Below, piece after piece: positions 1 through 6,438 of a stretch of 12,273 nucleotides of DNA (positions are counted from its first letter, which is position 1; each line of letters starts with the position of its first letter). A program made the translations under genes and the position numbers. This DNA is from an uncultured Erythrobacter sp. (GTDB lineage: Bacteria > Pseudomonadota > Alphaproteobacteria > Sphingomonadales > Sphingomonadaceae), in NCBI GenBank assembly GCA_947258465.1, contig CAMYIQ010000122.1, forward strand, positions 1-12,273, read 5' to 3'. The notes under the pieces were generated by a model. It did no database searches. It had not been told where the DNA came from and worked only from the letters and a program-made list of their open reading frames with translations.

Positions 1-355
1 CATCAAGCCGTCCGGTAAGTATCCGGATCCTGTTCGCATTCTCCTCGTTCCGCGCGGTCTGGCGCTGGAGCTGCGTCTCAAGCGCGTCGAGCCGTGCGAG
101 GATATCGGTCACCGCTGTGGTCGAAGGACCCGACACGGTCGATCGTACCGAGGGCTGCGCGCTGATCTCGGGTTCGAAGAAGCGCCCGTCCCCGCCAGGG
201 AAGACCTTGCGCTGCAAGGCTCGTACTTCGGCTTCGAGGCGCCGCAGGCGCGCCTCGTCATTGCCGTCCTGCGGCAGTGCCGGCGTTGAAGTGGCGAGCA
301 GGGCAAACCCCGCTCCGAGAAAAGACAGGCTGCGAGCGAAGGATCCGAATGTCAT
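1..355 (-). CDS. YbgF/CpoB-like secreted coiled-coil protein (N-terminal part, cut by window edge)
   Basis: The first 118 residues are visible; the rest lies left of the window. The ATG at 355 follows a clear GAGGAG ribosome-binding site. Residues 1-30 look like a Sec signal peptide: Arg near the N-terminus, a hydrophobic core (LSFLGAGFALLATS), then a small-residue region ending near PALPQ, so the product should be periplasmic. Residues about 33-50 (EARLRRLEAEVRALQRKV) are heptad-like, followed by a GGDGRFFEP linker, and a second heptad-like stretch runs from about 86 to 118. This matches the trimerising N-terminus of YbgF/CpoB proteins, which work with Tol-Pal in envelope constriction; their TPR repeats would lie outside the window. 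It sits 104 bp downstream of a RodZ-like gene and is probably expressed with it. From memory, sphingomonads often place a YbgF-like gene next to a RodZ-like gene and ptsP. The family call is a judgement from short sequence; another secreted coiled-coil protein is possible. Confidence 0.7.
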   Translation of the reverse strand, partial: MTFGSFARSLSFLGAGFALLATSTPALPQDGNDEARLRRLEAEVRALQRKVFPGGDGRFFEPEISAQPSVRSTVSGPSTTAVTDILARLDALETQLQRQTARNEENANRIRILTGRLD

Positions 356-435
356 CGGGAGGCTCCTCGTGGGATATCCGTATGTTGCGAGAGTGCCCTA
401 GCCTCGCGAATCTGTCGAGGCCATGAAGCAGGCTT

Positions 436-452
436 ATCCCCTTCCGGGGGAT
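436..452 (-). terminator. Small hairpin just after the RodZ-like gene
   Basis: Arms ATCCCC (436-441) and GGGGAT (447-452) form a perfect 6-bp stem with a 5-nt loop, beginning 7 nt past the stop codon of the RodZ-like gene on the minus strand. There is no T-tract, so it is at best a weak or attenuating terminator, or a 3'-end stabilising hairpin, between that gene and the YbgF-like gene. Nothing else stands out in the 104-bp gap except the YbgF-like ribosome-binding site. Confidence 0.25.
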
Positions 453-459
453 GGTGCGA

Positions 460-1290
460 TCAGCCGCCGTTATTGGTCGCGGTCTCGGGAGCGGCCCGCT
501 CGCCCGTCCGCGCCAGCAGCGCTTCCGCCGTTATCGGCACATCCTTGATAATCTCGTCCTCTTCGGAGAGCTTGGGAACCGGGCGTCCGCCGATCGTTAT
601 CGCCAGGGCATAGGGTCGGCCGGTCCAGACCTGCGGCCCTTCGGCGTCGGACGGCACGGTGAAACTGTCGCCCTCCGCCATCTGAGCTTCGTAAAGCCGT
701 TCGCCATTGGCATCGTAGAACTTGACCCAAGTATCATCCATCTCGCTGGTGAACACCACCGGCCCGGACGCGGCAGGGGCTTCGGGACGTTCGGACGCCT
801 CGCCCCCATCTTGCGCGTCGAGGGCCACCTCTTCCTGCGGCGGGCGCAGCGGAGCAGGCCCCAGTCCCGGGGCGAAATAGCTGTTATAGAAGGCGTATAT
901 TCCGCCCAGTAGCAGCACCGCGGCAAACAGCGCGAACCATGCAAGACCACGGCCCGGCACACGGGCAGGATCTCCCGGTTCGAACTTGGCGGGGCCGGCG
1001 CCGTTCTCGTCGTCTTCCGCCAATTCCTCGCGGACCTGTTCGACGATTTCACGCTCGTCGAGCCCGACCAGACGCGCATAGGTGCGCGAAAATCCAACCG
1101 CATAGGTGCGCGCCGGCAGATCCGCCAGCGACCCATTCTCGATCGTCAGCAGATGCCGCTGGGGAATGCGGGTTTCTGCCGCCACCTGGGCAATGTCCAG
1201 CCCCGCCGCTTCGCGTGCGCACCTGAGTCTTGCGCCGACGTGATCGGGTTCTTCCCGCTGGTCCTGCTCGTGAGTTTCTTCCTCGCTCAT
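460..1290 (-). CDS. RodZ-like membrane protein with N-terminal HTH and C-terminal DUF4115 domain
   Basis: This 276-residue protein has the RodZ layout. A cytoplasmic HTH domain (HTH_25 type) covers about residues 17-85, with the characteristic run ARLRCAREAAGLDIAQVA, ETRIPQRHLLTIENG and LPARTYAVGFSRTYA. An acidic linker follows, then one membrane span at about 115-135 (LAWFALFAAVLLLGGIYAF). A Pro/Glu/Ala-rich periplasmic linker leads to a C-terminal beta domain of DUF4115 type at about 178-255. In rod-shaped bacteria RodZ links MreB to the elongasome; sphingomonad homologues are usually annotated only as HTH-domain proteins. The reading frame is open upstream to 1389, but I choose the ATG at 1290 because the family starts shortly before the HTH and because an inverted repeat and a -10 candidate lie in the extension. 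The ribosome-binding site is weak (GGGGAT, 3 nt before ATG). It lies 141 bp downstream of ptsP and probably has its own promoter. Confidence 0.85.
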   Translation of the reverse strand: MSEEETHEQDQREEPDHVGARLRCAREAAGLDIAQVAAETRIPQRHLLTIENGSLADLPARTYAVGFSRTYARLVGLDEREIVEQVREELAEDDENGAGPAKFEPGDPARVPGRGLAWFALFAAVLLLGGIYAFYNSYFAPGLGPAPLRPPQEEVALDAQDGGEASERPEAPAASGPVVFTSEMDDTWVKFYDANGERLYEAQMAEGDSFTVPSDAEGPQVWTGRPYALAITIGGRPVPKLSEEDEIIKDVPITAEALLARTGERAAPETATNNGG

Positions 1291-1333
1291 GCGATCCCCG
1301 AATAGTGCGATCCCGCGGTTTCCCCGCGCCTGG

Positions 1334-1375
1334 TCTTGACAGCGGACAAGCGACACGGCCGACCTTCTGTCAAGA
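1334..1375. repeat. 9-bp inverted repeat in the leader of the RodZ-like gene
   Basis: TCTTGACAG (1334-1342) and CTGTCAAGA (1367-1375) are perfectly complementary 9-bp arms separated by 24 bp. The pair lies between ptsP and the RodZ-like gene and starts close to where transcription from the -10 candidate at 1380-1385 would begin. It could be an operator for a dimeric regulator or a leader-RNA stem. Each arm contains TTGACA, which resembles a -35 box, but no convincing -10 lies 16-18 bp further on in either direction. Confidence 0.5.
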
Positions 1376-1379
1376 TCGC

Positions 1380-1388
1380 AGTATAACA
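1380..1388 (-). promoter_or_regulatory. Candidate extended -10 promoter element for the RodZ-like gene
   Basis: On the minus strand the sequence reads TGT-TATACT, an extended -10 motif (TGn plus a hexamer one base from consensus), about 90 nt upstream of the chosen ATG at 1290. No good -35 hexamer lies 16-18 bp upstream, which extended -10 promoters can tolerate. It sits in the 141-bp gap after ptsP, where an internal promoter is plausible. Confidence 0.35.
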
Positions 1389-1431
1389 CATTAAACGCGT
1401 ACCGACGAAGAGAGGCGGTTTCGCGACGAAA

Positions 1432-3702
1432 TCAGTCGAGATCGATATCGTGTTGGACTGCCCAGCTTTGAAGCTCCGCGCGCATATCAGCCGGCGGCGT
1501 AGCCAGCCAGCGCGTCATCTGCTGCGTCAGTTCATTGAGATCGACTTTGCGGACCAGTTCCTTGATCGGCCCCACCGCCGCCGGGGTGATCGAAAGACGC
1601 CGGTAGCCGATGCCGAGAAGCGCCAGGGCCTCGAGGCGGCGCCCACCCATTTCGCCGCATACACCAAGCCTGATATTCTGCCCAACAAGCGATTGCGCGA
1701 CCCGCGCCAGGAACCGCAGAATGGCGGGGCTCAACCAGTCATATCGTTCGGCAAGCTTGGGATTGGCCCGGTCGGCGGCAAAGAGAAACTGCGTAAGATC
1801 GTTGGTGCCGACCGAAATGAACGAGAGCTTGGGTGCGAGAATGTCGAGAGCGTCGGCCAGCGCCGGCACCTCGAGCATGCACCCATATTCGATCGTTTCG
1901 GGTACCAGCTTGCGCCGCTCGCGCAGGAACTGGAGCTGGTCTTCGAAAACCTGCTTTCCGGCATCGAATTCCCACGGCTCGCTCACCATGGGGAACATGA
2001 CCGAAAGCGCACGGCCCCCGGCCGCTTCCAACAGTGCGCGCGCCTGCGCCTTCAGCAGGCCCTCGCGTTCGAGCGACAGGCGCAAAGCGCGCCAGCCCAT
2101 GGCCGGGTTTTCGTCCCGCTCGCCCACATCGCTGTCGAGATAGGGAACCGCCTTGTCCCCGCCGATATCGACAGTGCGGAACACCACCGGCTTGTCGCCC
2201 GCGGCATCGAGCACATCGCGGTAGAGCCGCAACTGACGGTCGCGCTGCGGAAGCGTGGAAGAGACCAGGAACTGGAACTCGGTTCGGAACAACCCCACGC
2301 CATCCGCGCCGCTCATCGCCAACGCGCTCATATCGTCGCGCAGACCCGCATTCATCATTACCGTGATGCGCGTGCCGTCGCGGGTGAAAGGTTCGACATC
2401 GCGCAATTCGGCATAGGTCGCCTGCTTCTCGCGCGTTTTGGCAAACCGCGTTTCGAAGACGTCGCACACCTGTTGCGTCGGGCGCAGCGTGACAGTGCCC
2501 CTGACGGCATCGAGAATAACCTCATCGCCTTCCGCGACGCGGGTGCGGATACCGGATACCCGCCCCAATACAGGCACGCCCATCGCGCGGGCGACTATGA
2601 CGACGTGAGCCGTGAGCGAACCCTCTTCGAGAACCACACCCTTGAGCCGGCGTCGGTCGTATTCGAGCAGTTCGGCCGGGCCCAGATTGCGGGCGAACAG
2701 GATCGTGTCGCGTCTCAGGCCTTGCGTTGCCGCAGTGCCCAATTGGCCGGATACGATCCGCAGCAGGCGGTTGGACAGATCCTCCAGATCATGCATCCGG
2801 TCGGCCAGCAGCGGGTCGTCGATCTCGCGCATCCGCATACGGGTGCGCTGCTGAACGCGTTCGATCGCCGCCTCGGCCGTCAGCCCGCTATCGATCGCCT
2901 CGTTGATCCGGCGGCTCCACCCTTCGTCGTAGGCGAACATCTTGTAGGTTTCGAGCACTTCGACATGCTCGCCACCCTTCCCGAATTCCGGTTCCTTGCC
3001 GAGCGCGTCGATCTGATCGCGCATCTTGTCGAAAGCGCGATAGACGCGCTGCCGTTCGGCCTCGATATCCTCTGCCACGACCTGATCGATTTCGATGCGT
3101 GGCTGGTGGAATACCGCCCGCCCGGCCGCGAGGCCTTTTACCAAGGTCAATCCCTGCAGCACATCGTTCTCGATATGCGCGATTTCGAGATCGATCTGCC
3201 CTTCCTCGTCGACCAGTTCCTTGTGCGCGATCAGTTCGGACAGGACCATGGCAGTGGTCTGCAACGCCTCTATCTCGACATCCTCGTAGCGGCGCGGCTC
3301 GACGTGCTGGACGCACAGGACGCCCACGGCCCGTTCGCGGTAGACGATCGGCACGCCGGCGAAGGAATGGAATTTCTCCTCCCCAGTCTCGGGACGGTAG
3401 GCGAAGTCCGGATGCGCCTTGGCTTCGGCCAGATTGAGCGTTTCGATATTCTCCGCGATCGTGCCTGCCAGACCCTCGCCGATCGCCAAGCGGGTAACGT
3501 GGACCGCTTCGGGGTTGAGGCCCTGCGTGGCGTAAAGCTCCAGCGCGCCCTCGCGCAGCAGATAGATCGAGCAGACTTCGCTCGTCAGGCTCTCGGCAAT
3601 GATCTCGACCACCCGGTCGAGCTTGTGCTGAGCATGAGTGCGCCCGGCCATGACCTCGTGCAGGCGGGTGAGGATCTGGCGTGCTGAAGATGCGGCTGAC
3701 AT
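1432..3702 (-). CDS. ptsP: Phosphoenolpyruvate-protein phosphotransferase, PTS-Ntr enzyme I
   Basis: This 756-residue cytoplasmic enzyme takes phosphate from PEP onto a histidine and passes it to the HPr-like protein NPr, feeding the nitrogen-related PTS branch, which regulates rather than transports. An N-terminal GAF domain (about 16-158) marks it as EI-Ntr rather than sugar-PTS EI; in this family the GAF domain senses glutamine or 2-oxoglutarate. The EI N-domain and phosphohistidine domain follow, with the active His366 in GSLTAHVVIVARAMGVPVLG. The PEP-binding TIM barrel shows GADGVGLFRTEF (466-476), FRTVDIGGDKAVPYL (508-522), ENPAMGWRALR (531-541), VGTNDLTQF (631-639) and catalytic Cys682 in GVCGEMGG. 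All key residues are present and the length is normal for the family. The ATG at 3702 has a poor ribosome-binding site, and a -10-like element lies only 7 nt upstream, so the mRNA may be nearly leaderless. A hairpin separates it from the DUF465 gene upstream. Confidence 0.96.
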   Translation of the reverse strand: MSAASSARQILTRLHEVMAGRTHAQHKLDRVVEIIAESLTSEVCSIYLLREGALELYATQGLNPEAVHVTRLAIGEGLAGTIAENIETLNLAEAKAHPDFAYRPETGEEKFHSFAGVPIVYRERAVGVLCVQHVEPRRYEDVEIEALQTTAMVLSELIAHKELVDEEGQIDLEIAHIENDVLQGLTLVKGLAAGRAVFHQPRIEIDQVVAEDIEAERQRVYRAFDKMRDQIDALGKEPEFGKGGEHVEVLETYKMFAYDEGWSRRINEAIDSGLTAEAAIERVQQRTRMRMREIDDPLLADRMHDLEDLSNRLLRIVSGQLGTAATQGLRRDTILFARNLGPAELLEYDRRRLKGVVLEEGSLTAHVVIVARAMGVPVLGRVSGIRTRVAEGDEVILDAVRGTVTLRPTQQVCDVFETRFAKTREKQATYAELRDVEPFTRDGTRITVMMNAGLRDDMSALAMSGADGVGLFRTEFQFLVSSTLPQRDRQLRLYRDVLDAAGDKPVVFRTVDIGGDKAVPYLDSDVGERDENPAMGWRALRLSLEREGLLKAQARALLEAAGGRALSVMFPMVSEPWEFDAGKQVFEDQLQFLRERRKLVPETIEYGCMLEVPALADALDILAPKLSFISVGTNDLTQFLFAADRANPKLAERYDWLSPAILRFLARVAQSLVGQNIRLGVCGEMGGRRLEALALLGIGYRRLSITPAAVGPIKELVRKVDLNELTQQMTRWLATPPADMRAELQSWAVQHDIDLD

Positions 3703-3709
3703 GGCCGCA

Positions 3710-3718
3710 GCCTATAGC
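3710..3718 (-). promoter_or_regulatory. Candidate -10 element (GCTATAGGC) immediately before ptsP
   Basis: The minus strand reads GCTATAGGC, ending 7 nt before the ptsP ATG. The identical 9-mer lies upstream of the membrane-protein gene at 8003-8011, and a one-base variant (GCTATAAGC) lies upstream of nadA. If TATAGG is the -10 hexamer, transcription would begin at or very near the ATG, giving a leaderless message. No strong -35 hexamer is visible. Confidence 0.35.
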
Positions 3719-3734
3719 AAATTCGTGGGAAGGC

Positions 3735-3761
3735 GGAAGCGGGACAAGCTGCCCCGCTTCC
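3735..3761 (-). terminator. Hairpin between the small DUF465 gene and ptsP
   Basis: GGAAGCGGG (3735-3743) and CCCGCTTCC (3753-3761) form a perfect 9-bp GC-rich stem with a 9-nt loop, 12 nt past the stop codon of the 51-residue DUF465 gene on the minus strand. The following bases are not a clean T-run, so it may terminate only part of the transcripts. It would set the short gene apart from ptsP. Confidence 0.5.
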
Positions 3762-3773
3762 CGATAACCAAGT

Positions 3774-3929
3774 TTAGCAGGAAGAGAGCTCTTCCTTGAT
3801 GAGCAGCTTTTGCTTCTTGATCTGCTGGATCATCGCGATGTCGGGCGCCGGGCGGGTCTGCTCTTCATGCAGGCGGGCCTCGAGACCGGCGTGCTTCGCT
3901 TTGAGCGCATCGACATGGGATGATTGCAT
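3774..3929 (-). CDS. Small DUF465/YdcH-like protein (51 aa)
   Basis: A 51-residue basic, helical protein of unknown function. The pattern (DALKAKHAGLEARLHEE, then Pro-x-Pro-Asp, then IQQIKKQKLLIKEEL) is typical of the short YdcH/DUF465 family: two helices that probably form a hairpin or coiled coil, the second rich in Lys. The ATG at 3929 is preceded by a strong AAGGAGA site at suitable spacing, which overrides the longer open frame reaching 4217. The protein ends in SSC. It is divergent from a second DUF465 gene at 4095 and lies upstream of ptsP, from which a 9-bp hairpin separates it. Members are common in pairs in alphaproteobacteria, but no biochemical role is established. Confidence 0.85.
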   Translation of the reverse strand: MQSSHVDALKAKHAGLEARLHEEQTRPAPDIAMIQQIKKQKLLIKEELSSC

Positions 3930-4003
3930 CGGGTTGTCTCCTTGACGGTTGTGCGACCTCAGGAGCGACTCGTGCGCAAGTGCGGCACGGGCCGCAGAAC
4001 AGG

Positions 4004-4024
4004 TATCAAACCACAGGATTGATA
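4004..4024. promoter_or_regulatory. TATCAA-N9-TTGATA inverted repeat between divergent DUF465 genes
   Basis: TATCAA (4004-4009) and TTGATA (4019-4024) are perfect 6-bp inverted arms around a 9-bp spacer, in the 165-bp gap (3930-4094) that must hold the promoters of both divergent DUF465 genes. It sits in an AT-rich patch within otherwise GC-rich DNA. Arm spacing of about 15 bp centre to centre fits a dimer-binding operator, but chance is possible and no known factor is recognised. No good sigma-70 -35/-10 pair was found on either strand in this gap. Confidence 0.35.
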
Positions 4025-4094
4025 ATTTACAAAGAGCCTTGTTGAGGGCATGCGACGAAACGGTCGAGTGAGGCGATTTTCCGGGAAGGTCGGC

Positions 4095-4304
4095 GTGAAC
4101 GAACAGGAATTGCGCAAAAGGCTGGCATCGCTGCGCAGCGAACACCGCGACCTCGACGTGGCGATCGCGGCGTTGGCGGAGGCCGGTGCGCAGAACGGCT
4201 TCGTCGACCAATTGCAAATGGCTCGGCTGAAAAAGCGCAAGCTGGCGCTCAAGGACCGGATAGCTGCCATCGAGGATGTTCTGCTACCGGATATAATCGC
4301 GTAA
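4095..4304 (+). CDS. DUF465/YdcH-like protein (69 aa, GTG start)
   Basis: A 69-residue helical protein with the DUF465 signature: ELRKRLASLRSEHRDLDVAIAAL, a short variable link, then LQMARLKKRKLALKDRIAAIE. The LKKRKLxLKDRI element in the second helix is the most typical part of the family. The function is unknown. I choose the GTG at 4095, which has GGGAAGG 5 nt upstream (4083-4089). The in-frame ATG at 4050 would add a basic, unrelated 15-residue leader and has its purine-rich GAGGG too close to serve. It is divergent from the 51-residue DUF465 gene and is followed after 92 bp by the RcdA-like gene on the same strand, so the two may be co-transcribed. Confidence 0.85.
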   Translation: MNEQELRKRLASLRSEHRDLDVAIAALAEAGAQNGFVDQLQMARLKKRKLALKDRIAAIEDVLLPDIIA

Positions 4305-4396
4305 AATCCGCCTCTTGAGGCCCGGCGCGTATCAGCGCGGGACAAGTGTGGTTAATTCGCTGGCGGCAAGCGGGGCAGAGGCGTAATTGCCCTTTC

Positions 4397-4855
4397 ATGC
4401 CAGCTCGCGACATCAACGAAGAAATTATCGAGGATCTCTATTCGGAAGCCCTCGTGCTCGCAGACGATGCGCGCGCCGCCTTCGATTTGCGGTTTCAGGA
4501 CGATGCATCCCAGGCGGGAGACCTGACGCGGGTGGCGCTGTCGATCGAGGGGCTGCGCACGACCACGCGGTTGATGCATATCCTCGCCTGGCTGCTCAAC
4601 CAGCGCGCCTATCTTGCCGGGGAGTTATCCGAACGACAGCTCGAGCGATGTGGCACCTTGCCGGTCGAGCGCGAGGCCGACCCCGACAATCTGACACGGC
4701 TGGAGCCCGAGACCCGCTCTTTGATCGAAGAGAGCGAAAAGCTGCACGCAAGGGTCGCCCGCCTCGATCGCGACTGGCGCCGCGAAAGGCAGGGGGACGA
4801 CATGCCGGTCGCTTCGCTGCAGGACCGGATCGCGCAGGCCTTCGCTACGGCCTGA
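4397..4855 (+). CDS. rcdA: RcdA-like adaptor, DUF1465 family (CtrA degradation)
   Basis: A 152-residue helical cytoplasmic protein matching the DUF1465/RcdA family. The conserved N-terminus (INEEIIEDLYSEALVLADDARAAFD, about 6-30) and central helix (VALSIEGLRTTTRLMHILAWLLNQRAYLAGEL, about 46-77) are clear; a charged region and a short C-terminal helix follow. In Caulobacter, RcdA works with CpdR and PopA as part of an adaptor hierarchy that brings CtrA and other substrates to ClpXP at the G1-S transition. I choose the ATG at 4397 because family members begin just before the INEEII segment; a GTG at 4346 is in frame but adds residues without family character. The ribosome-binding site is poor: the nearest GAGG is 15 nt upstream. 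It follows a DUF465 gene and ends directly against glpK, transcribed in the opposite direction. The symbol is by homology only. Confidence 0.82.
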   Translation: MPARDINEEIIEDLYSEALVLADDARAAFDLRFQDDASQAGDLTRVALSIEGLRTTTRLMHILAWLLNQRAYLAGELSERQLERCGTLPVEREADPDNLTRLEPETRSLIEESEKLHARVARLDRDWRRERQGDDMPVASLQDRIAQAFATA

Positions 4856-6319
4856 TCACACTGCCGCCAGCGCCTTGGCATATCGCGCAAGGCGGGCTTC
4901 GCGTACCGGGCCTTCCATGTCGGGCTCGAACACCTTCGCCTTCCCGCGCATCGCGTGCGCGGCGGATTCGAGAGTATCGTGCATGCCGCAGCCGACTGCG
5001 GCAAGAATAGCCGCGCCGAGCGCGGTCGTTTCGATGAAGTCGGGCCGTTCGACCGGCAGATCGAGAATATCGGCCAAGTCCTGTGCCATCCAGTCATTGG
5101 CGCTCATCCCCCCATCGATCCTCAGGCCCGACCAGGGCGCGCCATCGGCCTCGAAAGCGCTGGCGAGATCGTGGGTCTGGTGCGCCATCGCCTCCAGCGC
5201 GGCGCGGGCGATTTGCGCGCGTCCGCTGGCGAAGCTGAGGCCCGAAATCACGCCGCGCGCATCGGGCAGCCAGTGCGGCGCGCCGAGCCCGGCCAGCGCA
5301 GGCACGATCACCACTTCGCCGCTGTCTTCGATCGAGCGGGCCAGTTCTTCGGTCTCCGCGGCATTGCCGATCAGCCCGAGCTGGTCGCGAAGATATTGCA
5401 CGAGGCTGCCCGCGACGAAACACGCGCCCTCTATCGCATAGGTGCGCGTGCCGTTCTCCTGGTAGAGCACGGTGCCGAGCAGGCGATGGTCCGAATGCGG
5501 GATATCCTGCCCCTTATTGGTCAGCACGAACGCGCCGGTACCATAGGTCGCCTTGGTCTCGCCGAACGCAAGGCATCCCTGCCCGATCGTCGCCGACTGC
5601 TGATCGCCCGCGAGGCCGCAGATCGGGATCGCCGCGCCGAGCAGGTCCGCGTCGCATTCGGCCAGCCGTCCATGCGTATCGACCACTTCGGGCAGCGCGG
5701 CGCGCGGCACGCCGAAAAGTTCGCACATATCCTCGTCGAACTGCGCCCCGTCGAGCGCCAGCAGCAACGTGCGGCTGGCATTGCTCGCATCGCTCAGATG
5801 CGCGCCGCCGGATAGTTTGAAGACCAGCCAGCTTTCGACCGTGCCGAAAGCCAGCCTGTCCCGTGCTGCGGCAGCGCGCACGCCTTCGTCATTGTCGAGC
5901 AGCCAGCGCATCTTGGTGCCCGAGAAATAGGGATCGAGCAGCAGGCCGGTACGCTTCTGAACCTCGGCTTCGTGACCGTAATCCTTCATGCCCGCGCAGA
6001 ATTCCGCCGTGCGCCGATCCTGCCATACGATCGCGCGCGCCAGCGGCTCGCCGGTGGTTCGATCCCACGCTACCACGGTTTCGCGCTGGTTGGTGATACC
6101 GATCGCGGCGATGCGTCCGGCATCCCCGCCCACGACCTCGCGCGCGCAGGCGAGCGTCTTGTCCCAGATCTCGGCCGCATCGTGCTCGACCCAGCCGGGC
6201 TTCGGATAGTGCTGCGTAAGGTCCTTCTGCGCGACGTCTAGCATCGTTCCATCGGGCGCGAAAATCATCGCCCGGGTGGAAGTGGTGCCGGCATCGAGGA
6301 CGAGTATGTGTTCTCCCAT
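4856..6319 (-). CDS. glpK: Glycerol kinase
   Basis: This 487-residue FGGY-family kinase phosphorylates glycerol to sn-glycerol 3-phosphate with ATP. Visible signatures are the phosphate-binding DAGTTSTR (9-16), glycerol-contacting NQRET with Arg79 and Glu80, VWQDRRT (98-104), PYFSGTKMRWLL with Tyr131, catalytic Asp239 in LAGDQQSATIGQ, TYGTGAF (258-264), and IDGGMSANDWMAQDLADIL in the C-terminal nucleotide-binding domain. The ATG at 6319 gives the usual start one step before the phosphate loop; the open frame extends upstream to 6526 but that stretch has no family similarity. AGAAGAG lies 4 nt upstream. The loop before IPICGLAGDQQ lacks the GG-x-R found in the E. coli fructose-1,6-bisphosphate site, so feedback control by that sugar is doubtful. 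No glpF, glpD or glpR is adjacent. It is divergent from the MBL-fold gene across 119 bp and abuts rcdA tail to tail. Confidence 0.95.
   Translation of the reverse strand: MGEHILVLDAGTTSTRAMIFAPDGTMLDVAQKDLTQHYPKPGWVEHDAAEIWDKTLACAREVVGGDAGRIAAIGITNQRETVVAWDRTTGEPLARAIVWQDRRTAEFCAGMKDYGHEAEVQKRTGLLLDPYFSGTKMRWLLDNDEGVRAAAARDRLAFGTVESWLVFKLSGGAHLSDASNASRTLLLALDGAQFDEDMCELFGVPRAALPEVVDTHGRLAECDADLLGAAIPICGLAGDQQSATIGQGCLAFGETKATYGTGAFVLTNKGQDIPHSDHRLLGTVLYQENGTRTYAIEGACFVAGSLVQYLRDQLGLIGNAAETEELARSIEDSGEVVIVPALAGLGAPHWLPDARGVISGLSFASGRAQIARAALEAMAHQTHDLASAFEADGAPWSGLRIDGGMSANDWMAQDLADILDLPVERPDFIETTALGAAILAAVGCGMHDTLESAAHAMRGKAKVFEPDMEGPVREARLARYAKALAAV
4871..4894. terminator. Hairpin within the 3' end of glpK, just past rcdA
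   Basis: CGCCTTG (4871-4877) and CAAGGCG (4888-4894) form a perfect 7-bp stem with a 10-nt loop, 15 nt past the rcdA stop codon and inside the last codons of glpK. With no spacer between the convergent genes, any terminator must lie inside coding sequence. There is no T-tract, so the role is speculative. Confidence 0.25.
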
Positions 6320-6438
6320 GCAGCTCTTCTGCCGCTCGCCTCGATCCGATGCAACGCCCTGCTGAAAGCAGAACTCGACCGGCCCGGGCACAATCTGTCT
6401 CGACTTCGTACGATCCGAACCTCTAGGGTTGCACGGCA

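Noticed and set aside
1336..1373. TTGACA hexamers on both strands as -35 boxes
   Set aside because: Neither has a -10-like hexamer 16-18 bp downstream; they are better explained as arms of the inverted repeat.
1450..3687. A 745-codon open frame on the plus strand, antisense to almost all of ptsP
   Set aside because: It mirrors ptsP, which has complete enzyme I motifs. The antisense product is rich in Arg, His and Gln, has no recognisable domain, and is explained by the GC-rich third-position bias keeping stops out of the opposite strand.
4050..4094. An upstream ATG for the 69-residue DUF465 gene
   Set aside because: The added 15 residues are basic and do not match the family, and the purine run is too close to that ATG. 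The GTG at 4095 has GGGAAGG at correct spacing.
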